Notes under the pieces: generated by a model | The model's database searches: none | What the model was told of the DNA's origin: nothing | What the model saw: only the letters and a program-made list of their open reading frames with translations | Shown here: piece by piece, positions 37,950 through 46,783 of the stretch | Layout: each line of letters begins with the position of its first letter | Numbering within the stretch: the first letter of the stretch is position 1 | Source: Streptococcus sp. LYSM12 | GTDB taxonomy: Bacteria; Bacillota; Bacilli; Lactobacillales; Streptococcaceae | DNA length: 64,000 bases | Assembly (NCBI RefSeq): GCF_004569635.1 | Contig: NZ_SPOZ01000002.1 | Span: forward strand, 1 to 64,000 | Direction: 5' to 3' | Program-made: the position numbers and the translations under genes

Positions 37950-38045
37950 ATAGTCTTTTAGTTTGCTTTTAGTACTAGGCAACGAGCTGCAGGCTGTACT
38001 AGAATAGGCTAAACGAGTTAACGAAGCAATAAACGAAATAACTGT
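37950..38045 (+). repeat. MITE-like repeat, copy 4 of 7 (diverged)
   Basis: ATAGTCTTTTAGTTTGCTTT at the left, AATAAACGAAATAACTGT at the right, with TAGTACTAGGCAACGAGCTG inside. It lies 49 bases from copy 3, in the same orientation. Confidence 0.65.
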
Positions 38046-38229
38046 ATCAATAACGGTTCGGAAATTTTAATTTCTTACCTTTGGCATGATAAAAAACAGT
38101 CCAGTAGACTGTTTTTTCCTCTATTCTATTAACACCAAAGTAAGACATTTTGAACCATTCGTTTGAAGCACTTATGAAAACATGCCCAAACTCAACGACA
38201 AAAATATTATGGTGTACATTGACTAGAAT

Positions 38230-38415
38230 GCTGTTGCTTGTTTTATGGGCGGTAACTAGCCGGTTCTTCACTACACCTCATTTGTAATGAACCTAGTGAG
38301 CCTCATTGAGGCATCAACACCCAGGCTGTCGAGCAATATGGAATAGAAGCTTCTGTTCGCCTGCCTATTTTTACCGTGAGTTTTTCACAGGCTTTGTATC
38401 TTGAGGCAGTTTGAA
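38230..38415. repeat. Diverged relative of the murT-flanking modules
   Basis: GCGGTAACTAGCCGGTTCTT, CATTTGTAATGAACCTAGTG, CTTCTGTTCGCCTGCCTATT and TTTGTATCTTGAGGCAG follow the same order as blocks of modules Y and X at 54.0-54.8 kb, with many changes. No gene; the open frame at 38047-38271 overlaps it and the MITE copy and has no ribosome site. The rest of 37545-38427 holds the glgP promoter and two MITE copies. Confidence 0.6.
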
Positions 38416-38427
38416 TTTCAAAAAATA

Positions 38428-39138
38428 TTATTCTGAAATAAGAGTTTCTAAGCCCACCTTCATCATGTCTGTAAACGTTGTTTGGCGTTCTTCTGCTGTT
38501 GTATCCTCATCAGGATTGACCAAGCTATCAGAAATCGTCATAATCCCAAGTGCCTCTACACCATACTGCGCAGCAAGGTAGTAAAGTGCTGCAGCTTCCA
38601 TTTCAACAGCATGGACCCCCATAGTACCTAATTTTACGTTTTGTTCAAAGAAGTTGGAATAAAATACATCTGTTGACAAGACAGAGCCGACATGCGTTGT
38701 CATCTTCAAATCCTTAGCAATATGATAAGCCTTGTCCAGCAAATTGAAACTTGCAATCTGAGGAAAATCGTACATGGGCCAATCGTTACGAATGATATTT
38801 GAGTTCGTTGCTGCTGCTTGTGCTAGGACCAATTCACGGACATGCACATCAGGATTGAGTGAACCTGCTGTCCCTACACGAATCAACCGCTTTACACCAT
38901 AATCCACAATCAACTCACGTACATAAATTGAAATGGACGGCATTCCCATACCAGTTCCCATAACGCTAACACACTCCCCTTTATAGGTTCCAGTATAACC
39001 GTACATACCACGAATTTCGTTGAACAGCACTGCATCTTCTAAAAAGTTTTCTGCGATGAATGTTGCCCGTAAGGGATCCCCTGGCAATAAAATCTTATCC
39101 GCAATCTCGCCAAACTTTGCTCCAATATGTATAGACAT
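38428..39138 (-). CDS. deoD: Purine nucleoside phosphorylase, DeoD type
   Basis: Splits purine (deoxy)nucleosides with phosphate into base and (deoxy)ribose 1-phosphate. The 236-residue protein is the hexameric, short type: [17 protein letters not shown] and [16 protein letters not shown] near the N-terminus, [12 protein letters not shown] for phosphate binding, [16 protein letters not shown] for ribose binding, and [19 protein letters not shown] near the end with the catalytic Asp. This form accepts 6-amino as well as 6-oxo purines. GAGGAGAG precedes the ATG. It is 12 bases downstream of punA, forming a pair of complementary phosphorylases. Confidence 0.95.
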   Translation of the reverse strand: MSIHIGAKFGEIADKILLPGDPLRATFIAENFLEDAVLFNEIRGMYGYTGTYKGECVSVMGTGMGMPSISIYVRELIVDYGVKRLIRVGTAGSLNPDVHVRELVLAQAAATNSNIIRNDWPMYDFPQIASFNLLDKAYHIAKDLKMTTHVGSVLSTDVFYSNFFEQNVKLGTMGVHAVEMEAAALYYLAAQYGVEALGIMTISDSLVNPDEDTTAEERQTTFTDMMKVGLETLISE

Positions 39139-39150
39139 CTTTCTCTCCTC

Positions 39151-39960
39151 TTATAATCCTGCCAAGATTGCCTTGACTAAGCCCTTGAAATCTTCTTTGA
39201 TACGCGTGGTCACTTCGACTACTTCTTCGTGATTCAGTGAACTTTGAAAGCCTGCTGCATAGTTAGTAATAGCTGAGATGCCTAGAACTTTCATACCTGA
39301 ATGCACAGCAACAATAACCTCTGGTACCGTTGACATACCGACCGCATCTGCTCCCATGGTTTTATAGGCACGAATTTCTGCTGGTGTTTCATAGCTTGGA
39401 CCAGATACGCCAAGATAGGCACCCTCTTCTACCTCGATACCAATGCTGCCTGCAATTTCTTTTGCTTTCACACGATAGTCCTTGCTATAAGCATCTGACA
39501 TATCTGGGAAACGCGGACCAAATTCGTCCAAGTTTTCACCTATCAATGGATTGGTCCCAATCATATTGATATGATCGTTGATGATCATAAGAGTACCAGG
39601 ACCATAGCTGATTCCTCCTGCTGCATTGGTCACAATGATGCTGTGACAGCCAAGCGCTTTCATCACACGAACCGGAAACGTCACAACTTCCATTGGATTT
39701 CCCTCATAGTAGTGGAAACGTCCTTGAAGGGCTAAGACTTTCTTACCAGCCAAGTCTCCATAGACTAATTTTCCAGCATGTCCCACAACAGTTGATGTTC
39801 CCCAGTTTGGAATGTCCACATAGTCAATGACAATGGCATTTTCCACTTCATCTGCTAACTCTCCTAAGCCTGAGCCCAAAATCAAACCAAATTCTGGCGC
39901 TGTAAGACCTTTTGCTTCCAAAAAACTCTTTGTTTCTTGAATTTTCCCCATTAATGACAT
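39151..39960 (-). CDS. punA: Purine nucleoside phosphorylase I (trimeric)
   Basis: The 269-residue trimeric-type enzyme acts on inosine and guanosine nucleosides. Key blocks: FGLILGSGLGELADE (phosphate loop, about 24-38), LQGRFHYYEGNPMEVVTFPV with the His/Tyr pair, TNAAGGISYGPGTLMIINDH, VGMSTVPEVIVAVHSGMKVL, and AITNYAAG with the base-binding Asn. GGAG lies 10 bases ahead of the start. It sits upstream of deoD in one unit, in a cluster with deoB and rpiA that channels nucleoside ribose into the pentose phosphate route. Confidence 0.94.
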   Translation of the reverse strand: MSLMGKIQETKSFLEAKGLTAPEFGLILGSGLGELADEVENAIVIDYVDIPNWGTSTVVGHAGKLVYGDLAGKKVLALQGRFHYYEGNPMEVVTFPVRVMKALGCHSIIVTNAAGGISYGPGTLMIINDHINMIGTNPLIGENLDEFGPRFPDMSDAYSKDYRVKAKEIAGSIGIEVEEGAYLGVSGPSYETPAEIRAYKTMGADAVGMSTVPEVIVAVHSGMKVLGISAITNYAAGFQSSLNHEEVVEVTTRIKEDFKGLVKAILAGL

Positions 39961-40384
39961 GTTATTTTATTCTCCTTATACTCTATAAAATCAATTTTTA
40001 ACTAGGCAACAAACCCAAAGTAGAACGGATATTCCATTCGGCAAGATAAGGTAATGACAGAAGAAATTGATGTTTGAAGCAGATTATCATGTTACAACGC
40101 TACGCTTATACAATCAAAGTTAGGGTGATGTTTAAATAGATATTGATATCAACATAACTCTAATTCATAACCTTTTCAGACCATAGGTTTCATTCTAAGT
40201 ATCTAAACATGTTAAAATTTCGCTTTCTTCCATTTACGAATCTTCGTTCGAAAGTTAGTAAATGGTGCAACAATATTGATATGAATCCATTTTCAAACTG
40301 GCCTTACTAGGTGTTGAACCCGCCCACTTTCTGCTCCCAGACTGAAATAACGCTCCATCTGTGTAGACCTTCACCTGCTGGACT
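39961..40384. other. Intergenic stretch without a gene
   Basis: AT-rich DNA upstream of punA; no open frame with a ribosome site on either strand and no repeat family member recognised. It should contain the punA-deoD promoter, but I cannot pick one with confidence. Confidence 0.4.
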
Positions 40385-40498
40385 ATAGTCGTTTCGTTTA
40401 TTTTTAGTACTAGGAAACGAGTCGCAGGTAGTACTGGAGTACAGCAAGACGAGTGAACGAAGTAATAAAAGATAAACGAAAGGACTATCCCCCCTTAA
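40385..40498 (+). repeat. MITE-like repeat, copy 5 of 7
   Basis: Begins ATAGTCGTTTCGTTTATTTT, ends AAAAGATAAACGAAAGGACT then AT, 114 bases. This is one of the best-preserved copies: the two ends are inverted repeats of about 23 bases. Confidence 0.85.
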
Positions 40499-40501
40499 CT
40501 T

Positions 40502-40808
40502 GCTCTTGAAACTGAGCTATCAGTTCGCACAAAGATAAACCAGCAACATCTGCATAAAATGTCTGATACAGTCCGTTAAGCTGTTTTCATTTAAAATCTG
40601 AATGTGGTATGACCACTTCAAGCCCGGACTGTTCCTCACAATCTCAGCTTTGTAAAACTTTCATCTAGCCTAATTGATAAGCAATCATCTGAGCTAAACT
40701 ACAATCTCCATCAAAAAGCCAATTTTTTCTTACTCAGCAACAGCTGAACATTCTCCAATAAAAAGCAGTAATCGCCTTTCAATTTCTGCTATAAGGGCAG
40801 CTTTGAAA
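40502..40808 (-). pseudogene. Probable decayed coding remnant between deoB and punA
   Basis: On the minus strand AALIAEIERRLLLFIGECSA is followed by a stop, then after further stops and a frame change EVVIPHSDFK, a stop, and QLNGLYQTFYADVAGLSLCE then LIAQFQEQVKG. The strings look like real protein and run in gene order, but at least four stops break them. I cannot name the family. The MITE copy abuts its 3' end. Confidence 0.4.
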
Positions 40809-40824
40809 CCTATTCTGTTATCTC

Positions 40825-42036
40825 CTACACCAAATTCTTTAAGAAGCTATTTCCAATCTGACTCTTTTCAACACCAAAGTTATCAGCAATGGTTGCTGAA
40901 ATATCTGCAAAGTGTCCAATTGGAAGATGACCAGCGCCTTTTAGTGACTTTCCAAAGATGAGTAGGGGCACATACTCACGCGTGTGATCTGTTCCGACAT
41001 AGGTCGGATCATTTCCATGGTCTGCTGTAATCATGAGGAGGTCATCCTCACGAAGATTCTCAATAATTTCTGGCAGGCGTGCATCAAATTCTTCCAGACA
41101 GTCGCGGTAACCCGCCGTATCGCGGCGATGTCCATAGACTGCGTCAAAGTCAACTAGGTTGGTGAAAGACAAGCCCTCAATAAAGTCTTCATTTTGCAGA
41201 ACCTTGATAAAGTTGTCCACACCGTGGTTGTTGGATTTGTTGTGTCCCATATCATGGGAAATTCCTGCACCATTAAAGATATCATTGATTTTTCCCACTC
41301 CGTAGGTATCAATACCTGCTGCTTTCAAGTTATCTAGAACAGTTGGGGCAAAGGGAGAAACAGCATAGTCATGACGATTAGCCGTTCGCGAAAAATGACC
41401 GGGTGTTCCGACGTAGGGACGCGCGATGATACGCCCTAGTAAAGAGGGGCGCTCAAGGGTAATTGAACGCGCGTATTCGCAAATCCTATAAAGCTCTTCT
41501 AACGGAATGATTTCCTCATGGGCTGCAATTTGGAGGACTGGGTCTGCAGACGTGTAGACAATCAACTCACCTGTCTCCATTTGTCGTGGACCAAAATCAT
41601 CAATAACCGCTGTTCCAGAATAAGGTTTGTTGGCCTCGCGAATGATTTTTCTCCCTGAAAATTCTTCAATTTTCTGGAGAAGCTCTTCTGGAAAACCGTT
41701 CCAAAATGTGTCAAATGGATCTGTGATATTTAGTCCCATAAGTTCCCAATGGCCCGTCATGGTGTCCTTTCCACGCGATACCTCTTCTAATTTTGTTACA
41801 TAGCCTGTGGGATTTTCTTCAACTGCAACCGTTTTAAGCGGTGTATCTCGTTCGATATTTCCAAGTCCGATTTTAGCCATGTTTGGCACAGCCAGACCCG
41901 CCGTTTCTGAGATATGTCCCAGTGTATCTGAGGTCGTATCTGGCTCACCTGCATTGAAAAATTGATCTGCATCAGGCGCTGCACCAATCCCTACAGAATC
42001 TAGTACAATAACGTGCATCCGTTTAAATCTTGCCAT
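40825..42036 (-). CDS. deoB: Phosphopentomutase
   Basis: Converts (deoxy)ribose 1-phosphate to the 5-phosphate, connecting nucleoside phosphorylases to the pentose phosphate pathway. The 403-residue alkaline-phosphatase-fold enzyme has [18 protein letters not shown] at the start with metal Asp residues. [12 protein letters not shown] (about 91-102) holds the phosphorylated Thr. Two-metal site blocks [15 protein letters not shown] and [20 protein letters not shown] follow. It is 61 bases downstream of rpiA in the same direction, and upstream of punA-deoD. Confidence 0.96.
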   Translation of the reverse strand: MARFKRMHVIVLDSVGIGAAPDADQFFNAGEPDTTSDTLGHISETAGLAVPNMAKIGLGNIERDTPLKTVAVEENPTGYVTKLEEVSRGKDTMTGHWELMGLNITDPFDTFWNGFPEELLQKIEEFSGRKIIREANKPYSGTAVIDDFGPRQMETGELIVYTSADPVLQIAAHEEIIPLEELYRICEYARSITLERPSLLGRIIARPYVGTPGHFSRTANRHDYAVSPFAPTVLDNLKAAGIDTYGVGKINDIFNGAGISHDMGHNKSNNHGVDNFIKVLQNEDFIEGLSFTNLVDFDAVYGHRRDTAGYRDCLEEFDARLPEIIENLREDDLLMITADHGNDPTYVGTDHTREYVPLLIFGKSLKGAGHLPIGHFADISATIADNFGVEKSQIGNSFLKNLV

Positions 42037-42097
42037 CTCTTTTCTCCTTTATCATGAATGATTATCTCTATTATAGCACAAAAATGCTTGACGCCCC

Positions 42098-42772
42098 TTA
42101 ACCTTTTTCAAGCAAGCGTGGACCATCTGGATAGCCTACAATGACTGTTGATACTAGTTGGATGAAGAGGCCATGTTCTACCACCCCAACAGTATGGTCT
42201 AATTCATTGGCTAGAGCTTCCGCATCCGCAATCTCTTTTAAGTCTAAATCAATGATATAGTTTTGCATATCTGTCACAAGTTTTTCACCATCTTTCATAC
42301 GGAAACTTGGACGATAGCCTTTTTCCTCAAAAGCTCTAAATAGGTTCTCAGCACCATATTGAACCACTTCAACTGGTAATTTGAAAGCCCCCAAAGTGTC
42401 AACAACTTTCGACTCATCAACAATCCAAATACAATCTTTGCTGTTTACTGCTACAATTTTTTCCATGAGAAGGGCAGCACCACCACCTTTAATCCCATTA
42501 AAAGTACCATCCACTTCATCAGCTCCATCGACCGTAATATCCACATAAGGAACTTCATCGATTGATTTTAGGGGAATACCGAGAGTTGCCGCGTGCTCAG
42601 CTGTCGCATTGGAAGTTGTAACGCCAACTATTGAAAGCCCTTCTTCTTGAACACGCCGACCTAACTCTTGCACAAAATAGTAGGCAGTTGAACCTGTTCC
42701 AAGCCCAACAATCATCCCGTCTGTCACAAATTCTGCCGCTTTCAGACCAACCTGTTCTTTCAAATTTACCAT
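42098..42772 (-). CDS. rpiA: Ribose-5-phosphate isomerase A
   Basis: Interconverts ribose 5-phosphate and ribulose 5-phosphate. The 225-residue protein shows [17 protein letters not shown] (about 19-35, substrate loop), [20 protein letters not shown] (with catalytic Asp residues) and [19 protein letters not shown]. Start placed at 42772 because GGAG is 7 bases ahead; ATG codons at 42778 and 42814 lack spacing or overlap the promoter. It leads the rpiA-deoB unit. Confidence 0.93.
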   Translation of the reverse strand: MVNLKEQVGLKAAEFVTDGMIVGLGTGSTAYYFVQELGRRVQEEGLSIVGVTTSNATAEHAATLGIPLKSIDEVPYVDITVDGADEVDGTFNGIKGGGAALLMEKIVAVNSKDCIWIVDESKVVDTLGAFKLPVEVVQYGAENLFRAFEEKGYRPSFRMKDGEKLVTDMQNYIIDLDLKEIADAEALANELDHTVGVVEHGLFIQLVSTVIVGYPDGPRLLEKG

Positions 42773-42787
42773 GACCATACTCCTTTT

Positions 42788-42813
42788 AAAACGTTTTCCA
42801 TTACAGTATACCA
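42788..42813 (-). promoter_or_regulatory. rpiA-deoB promoter with a weak cre-like palindrome
   Basis: Minus strand extended -10 TGGTATACT (42813-42805). AAAACGTTTT (42788-42797) lies just past the predicted start and resembles half-conserved cre sites. The promoter is fairly clear; the cre call is tentative. Confidence 0.45.
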
Positions 42814-42856
42814 CTTTACAATCTGTATTGAAAATGAAAATTGAATTTTAAAGCGT

Positions 42857-42892
42857 CAAAAAACACCTCGACTATCACTAGTAATCGAAGTG
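42857..42892 (-). terminator. lemA terminator
   Basis: On the minus strand CACTTCGATTA pairs with TAGTCGAGGTG (all positions pair, two as G-U), followed by six T. It begins 12 bases after the lemA stop. Confidence 0.8.
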
Positions 42893-42903
42893 CTTGATTT
42901 GCC

Positions 42904-43482
42904 CTATTTATCTCCCAAATTGACACTTGGGACAGTTGTTGTAGCCTCAGATGTCGCTTGGAATAAGTCAACTTTTTCATAGCCGAAGATACCTGCATAA
43001 ATGCTGGTTGGGAATCGTTTGATTTTTTTATTGTAAGCTGTCGCAATAGTATTGTAATCCTTACGTGCAACTAAGAGACGATTCTCTGTTCCTTCTAGTT
43101 CTGTAATTAAGTCGGATACTTGCTGGTTAGAATTGAGTTGAGGATAATTTTCTGTTAGAACTAAGAGACGAGAAACTGCTGAATCAAGCTCACTTTGCCC
43201 CTCCTTGTACTCGGCAGATCCTTGCTTGCTAGAGCCAATTTTCGCACGCGCATCAGCTATTGCTGTAAAGACTTCTGTTTCATGTTCCATAGCACCTTTG
43301 ACAGAAGCTACAACATTTGGAATTAAATCATAACGACGTTGCAACTGAGTATCAACATTCGACTGGGCATTTTCAACCTCAGCATAACTATCAACGAGAC
43401 CATTGTATTGTCCAATGGCCCCCATCGCGATAAAAACAATCGCTAAAACAGGGATGAGAATATAGAGTAGTTTTTTATTCAT
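42904..43482 (-). CDS. lemA: LemA family membrane-anchored protein
   Basis: 192 residues: an N-terminal membrane helix (about 5-24) followed by a long helical bundle with the family hallmarks YNGLVDSYAEVENAQSNVDT and LQRRYDLIPNVVASVKG. NSNQQVSDLITELEGTENRL and ARKDYNTIATAYNKKIKRFP follow further on. The tail is FGYEKVDLFQATSEA. LemA proteins are widespread and poorly understood; they commonly occur beside TPM-domain proteins, as here. Start chosen at 43482 with AAAGGA ahead; the frame opens at 43509 inside the neighbour's stop region. Second gene after the TPM protein and last of the unit. Confidence 0.9.
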   Translation of the reverse strand: MNKKLLYILIPVLAIVFIAMGAIGQYNGLVDSYAEVENAQSNVDTQLQRRYDLIPNVVASVKGAMEHETEVFTAIADARAKIGSSKQGSAEYKEGQSELDSAVSRLLVLTENYPQLNSNQQVSDLITELEGTENRLLVARKDYNTIATAYNKKIKRFPTSIYAGIFGYEKVDLFQATSEATTTVPSVNLGDK

Positions 43483-43502
43483 TATTTTTTCCTTTCTTTT
43501 TC

Positions 43503-44294
43503 TTACCAACCAGATGAGGCACCGCCACCACCGCCGCCGCCTCCAGACCAGCCACCACCACCAAATCCTGAAGAATCGGAGGAGTGAGAGTGATTATTGG
43601 AGTTACCAAAACTATTGAGCAACAGCCACAACAGGATATCGCGATCACCGCCACGACCACCTCTGCCACCACGACCGCCACCTTTCGAGATGAGTATCAT
43701 GACAACCACAACAATAAACACGGGAAGCAAGAAATAGGCTGGATTATCTTCATCCTGTTCTTCCTCCAATTCATCCATACGTGCTTGAGCTCTATCTGTA
43801 CCATAAAAGGCATCTCCAATAGCATCCACGATATAGCGAACACCGCCGTTGTAGTCATCCTTTCTGAAAAAGTGACGTGCACTTTCTAAAATCCGCCTCG
43901 AGGTGACATCTGTCAGCACAGTTGCTGCCCTATCTGAGGTTTCAATCCGAAACTTGCGGTCTTCTAAAGCAATGACAACTAATACACCATTGTTACTCCC
44001 TGCAAAACCAACCTGCCATTTTCGAAACACTTCATTAGCTAGGGATTCGATATCACCTGTGAGTTGAGTAGTCATGTAGACCCCAACTTGAAGCTGTTCA
44101 TTCGTTGCTTTCCAAGCCCGATTTTCCCTATCAATCGCTTGAATCGTTTCCGGTGATAAGGAGTTAGTTTCATCTAACACCGTTGATTCCCGTGGTCTGT
44201 TAGGGACTTGGGCATATACGGAAGAAATCGGCAACAGTAACATAAGGGGGAGCAGTAGTAACAATCCGATAAGCCATCGTACGGCTTTCTTCAT
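43503..44294 (-). CDS. TPM-domain membrane protein (YgcG-like)
   Basis: 263 residues with a signal-like hydrophobic N-terminus (about 8-28), a TPM domain (VYAQVPNRPRESTVLDETNS, NEVFRKWQVGFAGSNNGVLV, DYNGGVRYIVDAIGDAFYG), a second membrane helix (about 185-203) and a Gly/Ser/Arg-rich tail ending FGGGGWSGGGGGGGGASSGW. The layout fits the YgcG family, exposed outside the membrane and anchored near the C-terminus. GGAGG precedes the start. The gene is 20 bases upstream of lemA; the pair is conserved widely, but its function is not settled. The flotillin gene lies 65 bases upstream on the same strand. Confidence 0.88.
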   Translation of the reverse strand: MKKAVRWLIGLLLLLPLMLLLPISSVYAQVPNRPRESTVLDETNSLSPETIQAIDRENRAWKATNEQLQVGVYMTTQLTGDIESLANEVFRKWQVGFAGSNNGVLVVIALEDRKFRIETSDRAATVLTDVTSRRILESARHFFRKDDYNGGVRYIVDAIGDAFYGTDRAQARMDELEEEQDEDNPAYFLLPVFIVVVVMILISKGGGRGGRGGRGGDRDILLWLLLNSFGNSNNHSHSSDSSGFGGGGWSGGGGGGGGASSGW

Positions 44295-44359
44295 ACGAAA
44301 GACCTCCTTGAAAATTTTTCTACCAAAAAGGCGAAGTTTACAACCCTTTACTTTGGCTA

Positions 44360-46039
44360 TTACTCCTTGCCTTTCTCTTCACCACCTAAACGGTAAGTAA
44401 AATCTCTTTTTATATCGTCAGTTACTGTCCTTGTCCTATGTCCCATAGTTTGATTTTCTTCAACCGTCTTTTGTGTTGCTTCTTCCGCGTTTGAAACAGA
44501 CGGTGTTGCCATATCCTTAGCTGGCTCAGTTGTTGGGTGATTAGTTGCTGTCTTCTCTGCCACTATTTCCTCGTCAGCTTCAACCGGGATAGTAGAATGA
44601 ATATCGTTCATCGACTTTGTTTCCTGTACCGTAGCAAGTCCATTGGACATAGCACGTCCTGTCAGCGTCGCTGTAATCAAATCACGCACATTGATGCCTA
44701 ACCCCTCTGTTGTCTTATCCATCGTTGTCATGAGATCGCCCACCATTTTAGAAGCATTACCTTCACCGTACATCGTAATCTTATCCACTTTTTCAAGCGG
44801 TGCAGCGATATTTTTAGCAATTTGTGGTAGGACATTGACCACCATTTCTGTGACAGCTGCATCAGTAAACTTGGCCATAGCATCCGCTTTTTTGCTTAGA
44901 CCATTGGCTTCGGCTTCTAATTTCAAGCGAATGGCCTCAGCTTCGGCACGACCTTTAGCCTCAATCCCTGCTGCTTCTTGTTCTGCTGCATATTTAGAGG
45001 CTTCAGCTCTCGCTTTTTGTGCTTCAGCTTCACGCTGCGTTTCATACAACTCTGCCTCCGCCTTACGTTGACGTTCAATCAAATCTGCTTCGGCAGCCTG
45101 TTGACGAGCGTATTTTTCAGCTTCAGCTTGTTTACGAATGGTTGCAGATAACTCTTGCTCACGGACTTTTACTTCTTCAGCTTTTACTTCTGCTTCTTTT
45201 TGTTGTTTAACAATGTTAGCATCTGCTGTTGCACGTTCGATTTCTTTCCGTTGGGCTTGTTCCTCTATTCCATAGGCGGCATTTGCCTGGGCTAATTGCA
45301 CATCTGATTGTCGTTTTAGATTGGCTTGCTCGATAGCCAATTCATTTTTCTTCTTAGCAATTTCCAAATCTGCTGCAACACGCGCTTCGTTGGCAGCTTG
45401 GTCTTCACGGGCACGCACTTCAGCTTGTTCGCGCTCTGCTTTAGCGCGAGCATTTGCTGCATCTTTTTGAATGGTAACAATATTATCAATCCCAAGATTT
45501 TTGATGACATCATTATCATCAGTAAAAGATTGGACAGTAAAGGCGATGATTTCAAGCCCCATTTTTGCTAGGTCAGGTGCCGCATTTGACTGTACTTTTT
45601 CAGCAAATGCTTGGCGATTATTGACCATATCACGCAACTCCATTTGACCGATAATTTCCCGAAGATTTCCCTCTAAAACATCCTGGATAGAGGAAGAAAT
45701 ATCTGCTGTTTTCCAGTTCAAGAAATTCTGGGCTGCTGCGTTTAAGAGAGTATCAGATACCCCAACTTTTACTTTTACAACCGCGTCAGCTTTCACATTA
45801 ATAAAATCTAACGTCGGTACAAAATCAGTCGTTTGAACATCTGTCGAAAACTGCTCAATACTAATATAAGAGCGTTTTTCTAAAAATGGAATCATAAATC
45901 CTGAACGACCAATCAAGGTACGTGGCTTTCCTAAGCCAGTTATCACAATCGCTTCATTGGGCTTAGCAGATACATAGCCAAAAATAAACAGGATAATCAC
46001 TAGTAAGATAGAAACACCGATGATATAGGTAGTGAGCAT
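44360..46039 (-). CDS. Flotillin/SPFH-domain protein
   Basis: 559 residues: one N-terminal membrane helix (about 5-25), the SPFH/band-7 domain (PNEAIVITGLGKPRTLIGRS through LGIDNIVTIQKDAAN), and a long Ala/Glu-rich coiled coil from about 190 to 390 with repeats such as EAEKYARQQAAEADLIERQR. A less ordered charged tail follows. This is the layout of YqiK/flotillin proteins that oligomerise into membrane microdomains. The adjacency of a flotillin with TPM and LemA proteins suggests a common membrane role (inference). GAAAGGGGGC is the ribosome site, preceded by a run of 8-base repeats. The ATG at 46039 follows it at normal spacing. Confidence 0.9.
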   Translation of the reverse strand: MLTTYIIGVSILLVIILFIFGYVSAKPNEAIVITGLGKPRTLIGRSGFMIPFLEKRSYISIEQFSTDVQTTDFVPTLDFINVKADAVVKVKVGVSDTLLNAAAQNFLNWKTADISSSIQDVLEGNLREIIGQMELRDMVNNRQAFAEKVQSNAAPDLAKMGLEIIAFTVQSFTDDNDVIKNLGIDNIVTIQKDAANARAKAEREQAEVRAREDQAANEARVAADLEIAKKKNELAIEQANLKRQSDVQLAQANAAYGIEEQAQRKEIERATADANIVKQQKEAEVKAEEVKVREQELSATIRKQAEAEKYARQQAAEADLIERQRKAEAELYETQREAEAQKARAEASKYAAEQEAAGIEAKGRAEAEAIRLKLEAEANGLSKKADAMAKFTDAAVTEMVVNVLPQIAKNIAAPLEKVDKITMYGEGNASKMVGDLMTTMDKTTEGLGINVRDLITATLTGRAMSNGLATVQETKSMNDIHSTIPVEADEEIVAEKTATNHPTTEPAKDMATPSVSNAEEATQKTVEENQTMGHRTRTVTDDIKRDFTYRLGGEEKGKE

Positions 46040-46055
46040 AACAAAGCCCCCTTTC

Positions 46056-46095
46056 TAGCTTTATAGCTTTATAGCTTTATAGCTTTATAGCTTTA
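46056..46095. repeat. Five tandem copies of an 8-base unit ahead of the flotillin gene
   Basis: AGCTTTAT is repeated five times (the last as AGCTTTAG). On the minus strand the order is TATACT (a -10-like box), the repeats, then the ribosome site and ATG of the flotillin gene. The repeats also overlap the stop codon of the upstream uracil-DNA glycosylase-type gene. Confidence 0.9.
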
Positions 46096-46716
46096 GTATA
46101 TCATTTTTTCTTCACTATTGTAAGAGTTTTCATAGTCGGAAAGCATCTTCTTAACAATTTTTTGAAGGGCGGGTACTAGCTCCTCTTTAAACCAAGGATT
46201 TCTGGCCTGCCAGATATTATTACGTGGAGAGGGATGGACCAGAGGAAAGAACTGTGGTAAGTACTCCTTATAGGAACGAACCGTTGCCGTTAAGGTTCGC
46301 CTCTTCTTCTCTTTCAAATAATGGTCTTGGGCATACTGACCAATCAATAGAACCAGCTCCAGCTGGGGCATATTATCTAAAATCTGGGGATGCCACTTAG
46401 CTGCAAAGTCTTTTCTTGGTGGTACATCCCCTGACTTCCCTCTTCCTGGGTAGTAAAAATCCATGGGCAAGATAGCTATCTGGCGGGGATTGTAAAAAGT
46501 AGCTTTATTGACCCCCAACCATGCCCGCAAGTTATCGCCACTAGGATCTGCAAATAGTAGCTGGCGCTCTTGGGCTTTCAATCCTGGAGCTTGACCGACA
46601 AGCAGAATTTTAGCCTGACAATCTGCCTGAAATAAGGGTTTAATCCCCTGTTTCGTATAAACTTGATTGGCAGGATCATCCATGATTGCTGCTCGTATAT
46701 TCGCTAGACTTGGCAT
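46093..46716 (-). CDS. Uracil-DNA glycosylase family protein
   Basis: The 207-residue protein has the UDG-superfamily motif I ILLVGQAPGLKAQER (about 35-49), DNLRAWLGVNKATFYN, IAILPMDFYYPGRGKSGD and motif II LVHPSPRNNIWQARNPWF (about 160-177, with the His). The GQAPG and HPSPRN forms belong to the family-4/5-like and COG1573 branch and not to classical Ung, which has GQDPYH. A DNA-repair role in uracil removal is likely but unproven for this branch. GGGGAG precedes the start. It ends within the 8-base repeats before the flotillin gene. Confidence 0.82.
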   Translation of the reverse strand: MPSLANIRAAIMDDPANQVYTKQGIKPLFQADCQAKILLVGQAPGLKAQERQLLFADPSGDNLRAWLGVNKATFYNPRQIAILPMDFYYPGRGKSGDVPPRKDFAAKWHPQILDNMPQLELVLLIGQYAQDHYLKEKKRRTLTATVRSYKEYLPQFFPLVHPSPRNNIWQARNPWFKEELVPALQKIVKKMLSDYENSYNSEEKMIY

Positions 46717-46739
46717 AAATCTCCCCTTTACAAAAGGAA

Positions 46740-46756
46740 CTGGACCTAGGGTCCAG
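46740..46756 (-). terminator. pepV terminator
   Basis: CTGGACC (46740-46746) pairs with GGTCCAG (46750-46756), followed on the minus strand by TTCCTTTT. It lies 28 bases after the pepV stop. Confidence 0.65.
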
Positions 46757-46783
46757 CTCTCATCAACTCTGTTTCACAACTAC

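Noticed and set aside
38047-38271. 74-codon minus-strand open frame upstream of deoD
   Set aside because: It overlaps repeat sequence at both ends, has no ribosome site and no family features.
42816-43070. 84-codon open frame overlapping the end of lemA
   Set aside because: It is a shadow of lemA in another frame and runs through the lemA terminator.
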